Below, in pieces: positions 8,816 through 15,523 of a stretch of DNA of 37,563 bases (its first letter is position 1; each line of letters begins with the position of its first letter). A program made the translations under genes and the position numbers. This DNA is from Mycobacteriales bacterium (lineage in GTDB: Bacteria; Actinomycetota; Actinomycetes; BP-191), in the NCBI GenBank assembly GCA_035714365.1, contig DASTMB010000005.1, forward strand, positions 1 to 37,563, given 5' to 3'. The notes under the pieces are model-generated. The model ran no database searches. It saw only the letters and a program-made list of their open reading frames with translations, and was not told the origin of the DNA.

Positions 8816-9163
8816 GTGGACGACGCCACGGCGCGCCAGCGCCTGGAGCAGCTCCTCGCCGACATCGACTCCTCCTCCGCCACCCTGGCGGGGGAGCAGG
8901 GCGACACCGGCGAGCTGTCCCGGATCGACCAGCACCCGGCCGAGGCCGCGAGCGAGCTGTCCGAGATGGAACGCGACGACGCGGTCCGCACGATCGTCGA
9001 CGGCCAGCGCGAGGAGGTCCTGGCGGCCCTCGCGCGCATCGACGCCGGCACGTTCGGCACCTGCGTCGAGTGCGGCACCCCCCTGCCCGAGGAACGGCTC
9101 GACGCCCGGCCGGAGGCCGCGCGTTGCGTCACCTGCCAGCACGACCTGGAGACCGCCCGATGA
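8816..9163 (+). CDS. DksA/TraR-family zinc-finger protein
   Basis: This is a 115-residue protein. GTG 8816 is preceded by GGAAGGG at good spacing. A helical, acidic N-terminus (about residues 1-75, a likely coiled-coil hairpin) leads to a C4 zinc finger with Cys83, Cys86, Cys104 and Cys107 (CVECG ... CVTC). This matches the DksA/TraR fold, whose members bind the RNA polymerase secondary channel. Actinobacterial relatives are shorter than E. coli DksA, and RbpA/CarD carry other roles there, so stringent-response function is an inference. It overlaps the whiB gene by 4 bp (ATGA), so the two RNA polymerase-directed proteins are translationally coupled. Confidence 0.88.
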   Translation: MDDATARQRLEQLLADIDSSSATLAGEQGDTGELSRIDQHPAEAASELSEMERDDAVRTIVDGQREEVLAALARIDAGTFGTCVECGTPLPEERLDARPEAARCVTCQHDLETAR

Positions 9164-9489
9164 CCCGTACGCTGCGCACGGCCCCCGAGGCGATCCGGCG
9201 CGTCCGCCGCGACCCCCGCTTCCGCGCCGCGGTCGAGCACCGCATCCCGGAGGCGCAGTGGCGCAGCCGGGGCGAGTGCCTCCGCCACGACCCCGAGCTG
9301 TTCTTCCCGAACGCCGCGGAGGACCCGGTGGCCGCGCTGGAGATCTGCTCGACGTGCACCGTGCTCGGGCCGTGCCTCGCGGCCGCGCTCGACGCCGGCG
9401 AGTGCGACGGCGTGTGGGGTGCCACGACCCCGGAGGAGCGCCGCACCATGCGCGCCGCCTGGGCCGTCCCGCAGCGCGTCAGCTCCTGA
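9160..9489 (+). CDS. WhiB-family iron-sulfur transcription factor
   Basis: This is a 109-residue protein starting at ATG 9160, which overlaps the dksA-like stop. Four cysteines ligate the expected [4Fe-4S] cluster: Cys40 (ECLRHDPELFFP), Cys63, Cys66 and Cys72 (CSTCTVLGPC). The G-V-W-G turn is followed by ATTPEERR, then a short basic stretch. Known role: Wbl proteins bind domain 4 of the primary sigma factor and sense redox or NO. The N-terminus (residues 1-38) is unusually basic (RRVRRDPRF) for a Wbl protein and may add DNA contact. It is distinct from the WhiB1 orthologue at 31796, and I do not assign it to a numbered WhiB class. Confidence 0.9.
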   Translation: MTRTLRTAPEAIRRVRRDPRFRAAVEHRIPEAQWRSRGECLRHDPELFFPNAAEDPVAALEICSTCTVLGPCLAAALDAGECDGVWGATTPEERRTMRAAWAVPQRVSS

Positions 9490-9499
9490 ACGTTGCGGC

Positions 9500-9583
9500 C
9501 GGGTGCCGCACCCGGTCCCGCTAGATTCCGCGCCACGCTGCGCGTGGCGCTCCCTTGAGTCGCGGGACCGGATGCGGCGCCCG
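9500..9583. terminator. Large two-tier stem-loop between convergent genes
   Basis: The outer arms 9500-9521 and 9562-9583 pair over 22 positions with one mismatch (9511/9572) and one G-U pair. Inside is a separate perfect 8-bp hairpin (9530-9537 with 9543-9550, loop CTGCG). Unpaired tracts of 8 and 11 nt separate the tiers. It lies between convergent whiB and methyltransferase genes, so a bidirectional terminator is the simplest reading. The internal loop is more elaborate than a terminator needs. Confidence 0.6.
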
Positions 9584-9616
9584 TCCGCCGGGACCGGCTG
9601 CCCGTTGGGCTCCGCG

Positions 9617-10366
9617 TCAGCGACGCCGCGCCGCCGCCAGCAGGTGGATGCCGGTGGACTCCCCCTCGCGCTCCTTGGCGAGCGCCACCTCGGTCGCGAC
9701 GAGCGTGTCGAGCGAGCCGGGGTTCGCGTCCAGCGCGCGCGTCACCGCCTCCTGCGACAGCACCGTGCGCGGGCGGACCCAGTCCACGTCGTAGCCGAAG
9801 TCCGTCAGGACCTGGTGCAGCTCCTCCGGCCAGAAGCAGCGGCTGATCGACCCGTCCTCGTTGGGGATCAGCACGACGTCGGCGGACGGCACGTCGGCGA
9901 GCTCGGCCCACCGGCCCTGCTCGGCGAGGCGGGCGAGGCCCAGCACCAGCGAGTCGACGCACATGAGCAGCCGCCCGCCGGGCTTGAGGACCCGGTGGAG
10001 CTGGCCGAACGTGTGCTCCGCCGCGAGGTGCTCGGACAGCGCGCCGGACTCGGCGAGGATCGCGTCGACGGCGCCGTCGCGGAGCCAGCCGAGGTCGAAC
10101 GTGTCCGCCGCCACCGGCTGCACGCCCGCCTCGTGCAGCGTGCGGTCGGGCAGCTCGCAGACGTGCAGCACGTGGTGCCCGGCCTGCGCGGCGAGCTGGC
10201 CGAAGCGGCCGCCGGCGGCGCTGAGGTCCAGCACCAGGCCCGGCGGGGCGGCCTCGAGCCACTCCTTGACCTGCTTCGTCGCGACGGCGTCGTAGAACCG
10301 CCAGAAGCCCGGGGACACGCCCGGCTCGGGGCCCGTACGGTGCTGCGGGCGTACCTGTGGCTCCAC
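9617..10366 (-). CDS. Class I SAM-dependent methyltransferase-like protein
   Basis: This is a 249-residue protein. GTG 10366 is preceded by GAGGGG. The motif I region is GLVLDLSAAGGRFGQLAAQAG, a slightly off-consensus SAM loop (LDLSAAGG for D-x-G-x-G). It is followed by an acidic end of beta2 (HVCELPD), then GAVDAILAESGALSEH at motif II, and RVLKPGGRLLMCVDSL, the post-II signature of Methyltransf_11 proteins. The substrate is unknown. The C-terminal part (SISRCFWPEELHQVLTDFGY) resembles the cap found in small-molecule methyltransferases. It is transcribed divergently from the hydrolase at 10395 with only 28 bp between the starts. Confidence 0.78.
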   Translation of the reverse strand: MEPQVRPQHRTGPEPGVSPGFWRFYDAVATKQVKEWLEAAPPGLVLDLSAAGGRFGQLAAQAGHHVLHVCELPDRTLHEAGVQPVAADTFDLGWLRDGAVDAILAESGALSEHLAAEHTFGQLHRVLKPGGRLLMCVDSLVLGLARLAEQGRWAELADVPSADVVLIPNEDGSISRCFWPEELHQVLTDFGYDVDWVRPRTVLSQEAVTRALDANPGSLDTLVATEVALAKEREGESTGIHLLAAARRR

Positions 10367-10394
10367 GGCGGCCCCTCTACCCGGGAAGAAGATC

Positions 10395-11024
10395 ATGCCA
10401 AACACCGACACCTTCACCCTCCCCACGCCGCGCGGGATGGCGCGGTTGCGGGTGGACCGGGCTGAAGGTGTGACGAACGGCGTCGCGCTGATGTTCCACG
10501 GCGCCGGCGGCGACACGGACAGCAAGGTGATCGTCGCGGTTCGTGACGCGTTGCTGGCGGACGGCTGGGCGGTCGCGCGGCTGGACCAGCCGTACGTCGT
10601 CGCCGGCCGACGCGCCCCCGCGCCCGCGCCGCACCTGGACGAGGTCGCCCTGCTCGCGGCGGAGCGGGTGCGCGGCGACGGGCCGTTGCTGCTGGCCGGC
10701 AAGAGCAGCGGCGCGCGCGTCGCCTGCCGCACCGCCACCGCCGCCGGCGCGTGGGGTGTGGTCGCGCTGGGGTTCCCGCTGCACCCGCCGGGCCGGCCGG
10801 AGAAGAGCCGGGCCGAGGAGCTGCGCAACGCCGGCGTCCCCGTCCTCGTGCTCCAGGGGTCGCGGGACGCGTTCGGGACGCCCGCCGAGGTCAGGGCGGC
10901 CGTGGGCCGCAAGCGCGGGATCGTGCTGCGCGAGGTCGCCGGCGGCGACCACTCGTACGCCCGCGCCGACCTCGGCGCCGTCGCCGCGCGGGCGGCGGAG
11001 TGGGCGCGTCAGGCCAGGACGTAG
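10395..11024 (+). CDS. Alpha/beta-hydrolase (KANL3/TEX30-like, dienelactone-hydrolase type)
   Basis: This is a 209-residue single-domain hydrolase. ATG 10395 follows GGAAGAAG. It has an oxyanion HGAGGD turn, a nucleophile elbow GKSSGAR (G-x-S-x-G), an acid at [11 protein letters not shown], and a His at GGDHSY, completing the Ser-Asp-His triad in the expected order. Short proteins of this type with a GKSSGGR-like elbow belong to the TEX30/KANL3-like group, which in bacteria are uncharacterised esterases or acyl hydrolases. The last 16 bp overlap the convergent DtxR-family gene. No export signal, so it should be cytosolic. Confidence 0.85.
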   Translation: MPNTDTFTLPTPRGMARLRVDRAEGVTNGVALMFHGAGGDTDSKVIVAVRDALLADGWAVARLDQPYVVAGRRAPAPAPHLDEVALLAAERVRGDGPLLLAGKSSGARVACRTATAAGAWGVVALGFPLHPPGRPEKSRAEELRNAGVPVLVLQGSRDAFGTPAEVRAAVGRKRGIVLREVAGGDHSYARADLGAVAARAAEWARQART

Positions 11025-11671
11025 ACGAACGCCGCCACCGTGTCCGGCACCGCCGCCTCGCCGGCCGCGGTGATCACCGACACCGCGCCGCCCGCGTGGT
11101 CGCCGACGGTCACGGTCGCGCCCGGCAGCAGCCCGGAACGTTCCACGAGCAGCAGCCCCTCCGGGTCCGCCTCGAGCTGCTCGTCGATCCGGTTGACCCG
11201 CGTCGCCACGCCCGGCGCGCACGCCGCGAGCGCCACCGACGGCGGCAACGGCGCCGAGTGGGCCGAGCCGGGGATCGGGTTGCCGTGCGGGCAGGTGCCG
11301 GGGTCGCCGAGCAGGGCGACGAGGTGGCGTTCCAGGTTGTCGGAGATCGCGTGCTCGAGCCGGCACGCCTCCTCGTGCACCTGGTGCCACGGGACGTGCA
11401 GCACGTCGACCAGCAGCCGCTCGGCGAGCCGGTGGCGGCGCACCATGTCGGTCGCGTACTTCCGGCCGCTCTCCGTGAGCACCATCGCCCGCGACGACGC
11501 GTCCAGCGTGAGGTACCCCTCGCGCTCCAGCCGCTTCACCGTCTCGCTGACGCTGGGGGCCGACACGCCGAGGCGTTCCACGATCCGCGCCCGCATCGGC
11601 ACGATCCCGGCCTCTTCCAGCTCGTAGATCGTCTCGAGGTACTCCTCGACGGCCGGGTGGAAGTCGCCCAT
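11009..11671 (-). CDS. DtxR/IdeR-family metal-dependent transcriptional regulator
   Basis: This is a 220-residue protein with an ATG at 11671, leaderless behind TACACT. The winged-helix DNA-binding domain spans residues 1-65 ([14 protein letters not shown] ... [18 protein letters not shown]). The dimerisation domain (70-140) includes [14 protein letters not shown] and [13 protein letters not shown]. Near the C-terminus (about 150-220) is a FeoA/SH3-like domain. Compared with IdeR, the primary-site Cys (Cys103), Glu (Glu106) and His (His107) are kept, but the Met10 ligand is Glu10. That change leaves iron versus manganese specificity open. Known role: metal-loaded repressor of uptake genes. 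No metal transporter is nearby. Confidence 0.88.
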   Translation of the reverse strand: MGDFHPAVEEYLETIYELEEAGIVPMRARIVERLGVSAPSVSETVKRLEREGYLTLDASSRAMVLTESGRKYATDMVRRHRLAERLLVDVLHVPWHQVHEEACRLEHAISDNLERHLVALLGDPGTCPHGNPIPGSAHSAPLPPSVALAACAPGVATRVNRIDEQLEADPEGLLLVERSGLLPGATVTVGDHAGGAVSVITAAGEAAVPDTVAAFVYVLA

Positions 11672-11678
11672 GCGCCCG

Positions 11679-11684
11679 AGTGTA
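11679..11684 (-). promoter_or_regulatory. -10 element for leaderless dtxR-family gene
   Basis: TACACT on the minus strand lies 7 nt upstream of ATG 11671, the spacing of actinobacterial leaderless transcripts. Confidence 0.55.
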
Positions 11685-11692
11685 GGTGCGGG

Positions 11693-11719
11693 GGGAATCG
11701 GCGGCGCGGGCCGGGCGTT
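11693..11719 (+). promoter_or_regulatory. SigR-type autoregulatory promoter
   Basis: GGGAAT (11693-11698), an 18-nt spacer and GTT (11717-11719) match the GGAAT-N18-GTT consensus of SigR/SigH promoters. A start site some 8-11 nt downstream falls at or just before the in-frame ATG 11729. Confidence 0.75.
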
Positions 11720-11762
11720 CCAGTCCGCATGCCACCGCTGATGGACCTCGGCTGGGCCGGGG

Positions 11763-11768
11763 TATCGT
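11763..11768 (+). promoter_or_regulatory. Second sigR promoter, housekeeping -10
   Basis: TATCGT ends 8 nt before GTG 11777. This could supply a basal leaderless sigR message, alongside the SigR-dependent promoter upstream. Confidence 0.45.
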
Positions 11769-11776
11769 CCTCCCTC

Positions 11777-12367
11777 GTGGCGGACGAGACGGTCGAGGAG
11801 CGCAACGCGCGCTTCGAGGAGACGGCACTGCCGTTCCTGGACCAGCTCTACGCCGCCGCGCTGCGGATGACGCGCAACCCCTCGGACGCCGAGGACCTGG
11901 TGCAGGAGACGTTCGTGAAGGCGTTCGCGGCGTTCCACCAGTTCGAGGAGGGCACCAACCTCAAGGCGTGGCTGTACCGCATCCTCACGAACACCTACAT
12001 CAACATCTACCGCAAGAAGCAGCGCCAGCCGCAGCAGACCCTCGCCGACGAGATCGACGACTGGTCGCTCGCGAAGGCGGCGGAGCACACGTCGACCGGG
12101 CTGCGTTCGGCGGAGACCGAGGCGCTCGACCACCTGCCGGACTCGGCGGTCAAGGACGCGCTCGCCGACCTGCCCGACGACTTCCGGATGGCCGTCTACC
12201 TCGCCGACGTCGAGGGGTTCTCGTACAAGGAGATCGCCGAGATCATGGGCACCCCCATCGGCACGGTGATGTCGCGGCTGCACCGCGGCCGCAAGGCGTT
12301 GCAGAAGGCGCTGTGGTCCTACGCCGCCGAGCGTGGGCTCGCGCCCGTCGAGGGAGGCCGGTCGTGA
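11777..12367 (+). CDS. sigR: ECF sigma factor SigR (SigH orthologue), thiol-oxidative stress
   Basis: This is a 196-residue group ECF12-type sigma factor. Region 2 is [23 protein letters not shown] and [22 protein letters not shown]; region 4 is [37 protein letters not shown]. Both are close to S. coelicolor SigR. GTG 11777 ([16 protein letters not shown]) gives the usual length. An in-frame ATG at 11729 would add 16 residues and sits at the predicted start of the SigR-dependent transcript, so a longer isoform is possible. Known role: transcription of thioredoxin, mycothiol and protease genes after disulfide stress. It overlaps rsrA by 4 bp (GTGA), the usual coupling of this sigma factor to its antagonist. 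Confidence 0.95.
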   Translation: MADETVEERNARFEETALPFLDQLYAAALRMTRNPSDAEDLVQETFVKAFAAFHQFEEGTNLKAWLYRILTNTYINIYRKKQRQPQQTLADEIDDWSLAKAAEHTSTGLRSAETEALDHLPDSAVKDALADLPDDFRMAVYLADVEGFSYKEIAEIMGTPIGTVMSRLHRGRKALQKALWSYAAERGLAPVEGGRS

Positions 12368-12648
12368 GCTGCGGCGACCCGCACGACATGGACTGCGCGA
12401 GGGCGATCGAGCAGGTCTACCTCTACCTCGACGGCGAGATGCCCGACGCCGACTGCACCGAGGTGCGCCGGCACATCGAGGAGTGCGCGCCGTGCCTGCG
12501 CGCGTACGGCCTCGAGCAGGCCGTCAAGTCGCTCGTCGCCCGCTCCTGCGGCTGCGAGGACACGCCCCCGCACGTCCGCGACGGCGTCATCAGCCGGCTG
12601 CGCGAGGTGCGCCGCGAGCTGACGCAGGTCGAGTACCAGCCGGAGTAG
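12364..12648 (+). CDS. rsrA: RsrA-type zinc anti-sigma factor (redox sensor)
   Basis: This is a 94-residue ZAS-family anti-sigma factor with GTG 12364 overlapping the sigR stop. The ZAS motif is H37-x3-C41-x2-C44, with Cys11 upstream. These positions are the same as the zinc ligands and redox cysteines described for S. coelicolor RsrA. Two more cysteines follow at SCGC, matching the RsrA C61/C62 region, plus Cys3 and Cys31. Known role: the reduced Zn form holds SigR inactive; disulfide formation with loss of Zn releases it, and SigR then activates its own operon. The coding end is followed 31 bp later by the epimerase start, which has its own promoter. Confidence 0.95.
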   Translation: MSCGDPHDMDCARAIEQVYLYLDGEMPDADCTEVRRHIEECAPCLRAYGLEQAVKSLVARSCGCEDTPPHVRDGVISRLREVRRELTQVEYQPE

Positions 12649-12666
12649 CAACGCCCGCGACCTGGG

Positions 12667-12672
12667 TAGGGT
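12667..12672 (+). promoter_or_regulatory. -10 element for leaderless epimerase gene
   Basis: TAGGGT lies 7 nt before ATG 12680, suggesting a leaderless message separate from sigR-rsrA. Confidence 0.5.
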
Positions 12673-12679
12673 CGCCGCC

Positions 12680-13633
12680 ATGCGCGTACTCGTCACCGGC
12701 GCCGCCGGGTTCATCGGCTCGACCCTCGTCGACCGCCTCCTCGCCGACGGCCACGACGTCGTCGGCCTCGACGACCTGTCCAGCGGCAAGCTGGCCAACC
12801 TCGCCGCCGCCCGCGCCGTCAACAAGGAGCGCAAGGGCGCGTTCTCGTTCACCCGCCTGTCGGTCACCGACGAGGGGCTCGCCGCCGCCGTCGCGAAGGC
12901 GCGGCCCGAGGTGATCTGCCACCTCGCCGCGCAGATCGACGTCCGCAAGTCGGTCGCCGACCCGCTGCGCGACGCCACCGTCAACGTCCTCGGCACCATC
13001 AACCTGCTCAACGCCGCCGTCGCCGCCGGCGTCCGCAAGGTGGTGTTCACGTCCTCCGGCGGCTCCATCTACGGCACGCAGACCCGGCTGCCGGTGTCGG
13101 AGCGGGTCAGGCCCGCGCCCGAGTCGCCGTACGCCGCGTCCAAGGCGTCCGGCGAGCTGTACCTCAACGCGTTCTGGAAGATGCACGGCCTGGAGTACAC
13201 GGCGCTGGCGCTCGCGAACGTCTACGGCCCGCGCCAGGACCCGCACGGCGAGGCCGGCGTCGTCGCGATCTTCGGCCTGGCCATGCTGGCCGGGAAGCCG
13301 ACGAAGGTGTTCGGCGACGGCGGCAACACCCGCGACTACGTGTTCGTCGACGACGTGGTGGACGCGTTCCTGCGCAGCCTCACCCGCGGCAACGCCAAGC
13401 GCTTCAACATCGGCACCGGCGTCCAGACCACCGACCGCGAGCTCCACACCATCGTCGCCAAGGCAGCGGGCGCGAAGGACGACCCCGAGCACGCCCCGGC
13501 GAGGATCGGCGACGCGAGGTCCATCGCGCTGGACGCCACCGCCGCGAGAGCCGGCCTCGGCTGGGAGCCGTGGACGAAGCTGCAGGACGGCGTCCAGACC
13601 ACGGTCGACTGGCTCCGGACCAACGCGAAGTAG
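12680..13633 (+). CDS. NAD-dependent sugar-nucleotide epimerase/dehydratase (extended SDR, GalE-like)
   Basis: This is a 317-residue extended short-chain dehydrogenase. The Rossmann fingerprint is VTGAAGFIGS at the N-terminus. DDLSSG ends beta2. HLAAQIDVRKS is the typical GalE-like loop, TSSGGSIYG carries the catalytic Ser/Thr, and Y-A-A-S-K is the active-site Tyr-x3-Lys. GPRQDPHGEAGVVAIF and RDYVFVDDVV complete the family pattern. It is likely a UDP-glucose 4-epimerase or related enzyme supplying cell-envelope sugars; exact substrate is not decided by sequence. The start is ATG 12680, leaderless behind TAGGGT. A large hairpin directly downstream ends the unit. Confidence 0.9.
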   Translation: MRVLVTGAAGFIGSTLVDRLLADGHDVVGLDDLSSGKLANLAAARAVNKERKGAFSFTRLSVTDEGLAAAVAKARPEVICHLAAQIDVRKSVADPLRDATVNVLGTINLLNAAVAAGVRKVVFTSSGGSIYGTQTRLPVSERVRPAPESPYAASKASGELYLNAFWKMHGLEYTALALANVYGPRQDPHGEAGVVAIFGLAMLAGKPTKVFGDGGNTRDYVFVDDVVDAFLRSLTRGNAKRFNIGTGVQTTDRELHTIVAKAAGAKDDPEHAPARIGDARSIALDATAARAGLGWEPWTKLQDGVQTTVDWLRTNAK

Positions 13634-13647
13634 CACAGGCAAAGGAC

Positions 13648-13714
13648 GGGGCCCCCACCCGGTCCACCGACTAAAGCGACGGACGTCGCCCTAGGTGGAC
13701 CGGGTGGGGGCCCC
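13648..13714. terminator. Perfect 21-bp hairpin with nested stem, bidirectional terminator
   Basis: Arms 13648-13668 and 13694-13714 are exact reverse complements over 21 bp. Within the 25-nt loop, GCGAC (13676-13680) pairs with GTCGC (13685-13689). It sits between the convergent epimerase and bL37 genes. No U-tract follows on either strand, as is common in actinobacteria. Confidence 0.75.
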
Positions 13715-13728
13715 GGCCGTTCGCGCTG

Positions 13729-13803
13729 CTAGCAGTTGGGACGCTTGCCGTGGTTGGCCGCGCTCTTGGCGCGAGCCTTCTTCTTGCGCTTCTTCTTCGC
13801 CAT
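13729..13803 (-). CDS. Large-subunit ribosomal protein bL37 (24 residues)
   Basis: This tiny gene encodes 24 residues: MAKKKRKKK at the start, a basic middle, and ANHGKRPNC at the end. The ANHGKRPN tail and the size match bL37, the actinobacterial 50S protein first seen in mycobacterial ribosome structures. About half of the residues are Lys or Arg, as expected for an rRNA-embedded peptide. A GGGAG sequence lies upstream of the ATG on the minus strand. Annotation pipelines often miss it because of its length. It is convergent with the epimerase gene across the 21-bp hairpin and divergent from the small heat-shock protein. Confidence 0.85.
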   Translation of the reverse strand: MAKKKRKKKARAKSAANHGKRPNC

Positions 13804-13828
13804 GGACGGGATACTCCCACACGACGAC

Positions 13829-13857
13829 TTGCGCGGCTAACGCTCATGTCTTATAAC
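13829..13857 (+). promoter_or_regulatory. Promoter of the small heat-shock protein gene
   Basis: TTGCGC (13829-13834), a 17-nt spacer and TATAAC (13852-13857) form one of the best sigma-70-type promoters in this GC-rich window. No HAIR or CIRCE operator was recognised beside it. Confidence 0.6.
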
Positions 13858-13899
13858 TGGGCTACAGGCAACACTGCACGGGCACGGGAGGTACACACC

Positions 13900-14397
13900 A
13901 TGGCTGTCACCCGATGGGACCCCTTCACGGCGCTGGCGCGCTTCGACCGCGAGTTCGACGAGCTGGTGCGGCGCGGCTGGGGCGGCGCCGGCGCGGCGCG
14001 CAGCGGCTTCGTGCCGCCAGTCGAGCTGCTGACCCGCGGCAGCGACGTCGTCATCCGGCTGGAGCTGCCGGGCGTGGACGTCGAGCGCGACGTCGAGGTC
14101 GAGGTCGACAAGGGCCGGCTGGTCGTCAAGGGCGAGCGCCGTGACGAGCAGGGCGAGCAGGCGGGCGGCTACCTCGTCCGCGAGCTGCGGTACGGCTCGT
14201 TCCGCCGGGAGTTCGCGCTGCCGGAGGGCGTGTCGGCGGAGAACGTCGAGGCGCACTACGACCAGGGCATGCTCGAGGTCGTCGTGCACGAGGCGGTGCG
14301 CCGGGAGCCGGAGCCGCAGCAGGTGAAGATCGGCATGGGCCGCGGCCGCCAGGCGATCGAGAGCACCGCGACCGAGGGGTCCGAGCAGACCGGCTGA
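13900..14397 (+). CDS. Hsp20-family small heat-shock protein
   Basis: This is a 165-residue protein. ATG 13900 is behind GGGAGGT and gives MAVTRWDPFTALARFDREFDEL, the usual opening of bacterial Hsp20 proteins. The alpha-crystallin domain runs from about residue 40 to 135: PPVELLTRGSDVVIRLELPGVD, VEVDKGRLVVKGERR, and the A-x-x-x-n-G-v-L-like EAHYDQGMLEVVV. An I-G-x-like VKIGMG in the tail could serve the oligomer contact. Known role: ATP-independent holdase that binds unfolding proteins. It has its own promoter, and its terminator hairpin is shared with the convergent gene. Confidence 0.92.
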   Translation: MAVTRWDPFTALARFDREFDELVRRGWGGAGAARSGFVPPVELLTRGSDVVIRLELPGVDVERDVEVEVDKGRLVVKGERRDEQGEQAGGYLVRELRYGSFRREFALPEGVSAENVEAHYDQGMLEVVVHEAVRREPEPQQVKIGMGRGRQAIESTATEGSEQTG

Positions 14398-14408
14398 CGC
14401 GTACGCCG

Positions 14409-14441
14409 CAAGGGCGGGTGGCCGGTGGCCGCCCGCCCTTG
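14409..14441. terminator. Bidirectional terminator hairpin
   Basis: CAAGGGCGGG (14409-14418) pairs with CCCGCCCTTG (14432-14441). Inside, GGCC pairs with GGCC across a G-U position, giving about 15 bp with loop GGT. It lies between the convergent Hsp20 gene and the gene ending at 14445. Confidence 0.75.
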
Positions 14442-14444
14442 CTA

Positions 14445-15077
14445 CTAGGAGCCGAGGCGGCGGTTGAGGGCGTCGAGGACGGAGCGGGCGACGGCGTCCG
14501 CCTCGTCGCCGCGGACCAGCGCGGAGCCGGTGACGATGCTCTCGCCCTCCGGCGTGACGAGCTGCACGATGCTGACCGCGACCTCGCGGCCGCCGACCTG
14601 GACGGTCGCGGCGTACTCGATGTCCACGGCGCCGACCGGCATCAGCGCGGCGACGGCGTTCAACGTCGCCCGCGCGATGAGCCGCGGGCGGCTGCTGGGG
14701 GTGGCGGGCGCGGTGGCGCTGCCGTCGTAAAGGGTGCCGCCGCTGGCGAGCGTGACGGTCGCGGTCGCCTCCAGGCCGGTCGTCTGCGCGGTGATCGTCG
14801 CGATGAGCACGCGGGTGCCGTTGCCGCCGGGGGTGTCGTCGGCGTCGAGCTGCACGATCGAGACGATCCGGTGGTCGACGTCGAGGTCGAACTGCGCCAT
14901 CGCCACGGACTGGATGTCGCGGACGAGCTGCTTCGGCGTCTTCTCGCGGGTGGCGAGGACGTGGATCTCGGTGGGCCGCGCGTCGGCGCCGGTGACGACG
15001 CGGACGGCCTGGACGCCGGTGAGGCGGCCGAGGGAGGACTCGAGCTCGGGGAGGAGCCGCAGCGTCGTGGGGGGCAT
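14445..15077 (-). CDS. Conserved-looking protein of unknown function
   Basis: This is a 210-residue soluble protein with ATG 15077 and no signal peptide. The N-terminal 80 residues (LLPELESSLGRLTGVQAVRVVTGADARPTEIHVLATREKTPKQLVRDIQSV is the span 7-57) look like a small alpha/beta domain. The rest consists of two beta-alpha repeats with similar strand patterns (HRIVSIVQLDADD and EVAVSIVQLVTPEG), each followed by an Arg-rich helix. The two halves share an IVSIVQL/AVSIVQL pattern, so an internal duplication is possible. No family is recognised with confidence. The gene upstream (15110) reads in the same direction 32 bp away, and the two may form an operon. Confidence 0.65.
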   Translation of the reverse strand: MPPTTLRLLPELESSLGRLTGVQAVRVVTGADARPTEIHVLATREKTPKQLVRDIQSVAMAQFDLDVDHRIVSIVQLDADDTPGGNGTRVLIATITAQTTGLEATATVTLASGGTLYDGSATAPATPSSRPRLIARATLNAVAALMPVGAVDIEYAATVQVGGREVAVSIVQLVTPEGESIVTGSALVRGDEADAVARSVLDALNRRLGS

Positions 15078-15109
15078 GGATGTCCCTTCGGCGGGATCGC
15101 GCGGCGGCT

Positions 15110-15523
15110 TCAGCCCTGCTGGGCGAGCCGCGCGGCCACTGTACGACGCCGTTCCTCCAGCGAACCGGGAATCTCCGGGGTTGGTGCCGTGTCGGGCAGC
15201 GTGATCACCCCGGCGCGCGGCACCGCCCACGGCGAGACGCCGGGCTCGCGCGGCGGGGCCGCCGCGGCCCGCGCCGCCGCCGCCGCGTACGTCGCCTCCG
15301 CCACGTCCCGCTGCGCGTCGGCCACGACGCCGAGCACGACCGGCAGCGCCTCGGCGGCGTACTGCTTCACGTTGGCGACCGACTCGCGCTGCCAGAACCG
15401 CAGCGCCCGCGCCACCTCGTCCGGCAGCCCCGCGCTCGCGAGCACCGCGTCGAACTCGGCGGTCGCCGGGTCGCGGTACCGCTGGAGGATCTCCCACGCC
15501 AGGCCGGCGTCGTTGTGGTCCAC
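15110..15523 (-). CDS. Hypothetical protein, helical
   Basis: This is a 137-residue protein. GTG 15523 is preceded by GGGAGGG at good spacing. It opens with a helical region (HNDAGLAWEILQRYRDP) and continues with a long Ala-rich helix (YAAAAARAAAAPP), ending in an acidic-basic tail (SLEERRRTVAARLAQQG). No signal peptide or membrane segment. I do not recognise a domain. It precedes the unknown protein at 14445 by 32 bp in the same orientation, so a shared process is likely but unidentified. Confidence 0.6.
   Translation of the reverse strand: MDHNDAGLAWEILQRYRDPATAEFDAVLASAGLPDEVARALRFWQRESVANVKQYAAEALPVVLGVVADAQRDVAEATYAAAAARAAAAPPREPGVSPWAVPRAGVITLPDTAPTPEIPGSLEERRRTVAARLAQQG

Noticed and set aside
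13750-13899. Upstream extension of the Hsp20 gene (215 residues)
   Set aside because: ATG 13900 has a strong Shine-Dalgarno sequence and a normal Hsp20 start; the extension crosses the promoter and is antisense to bL37.
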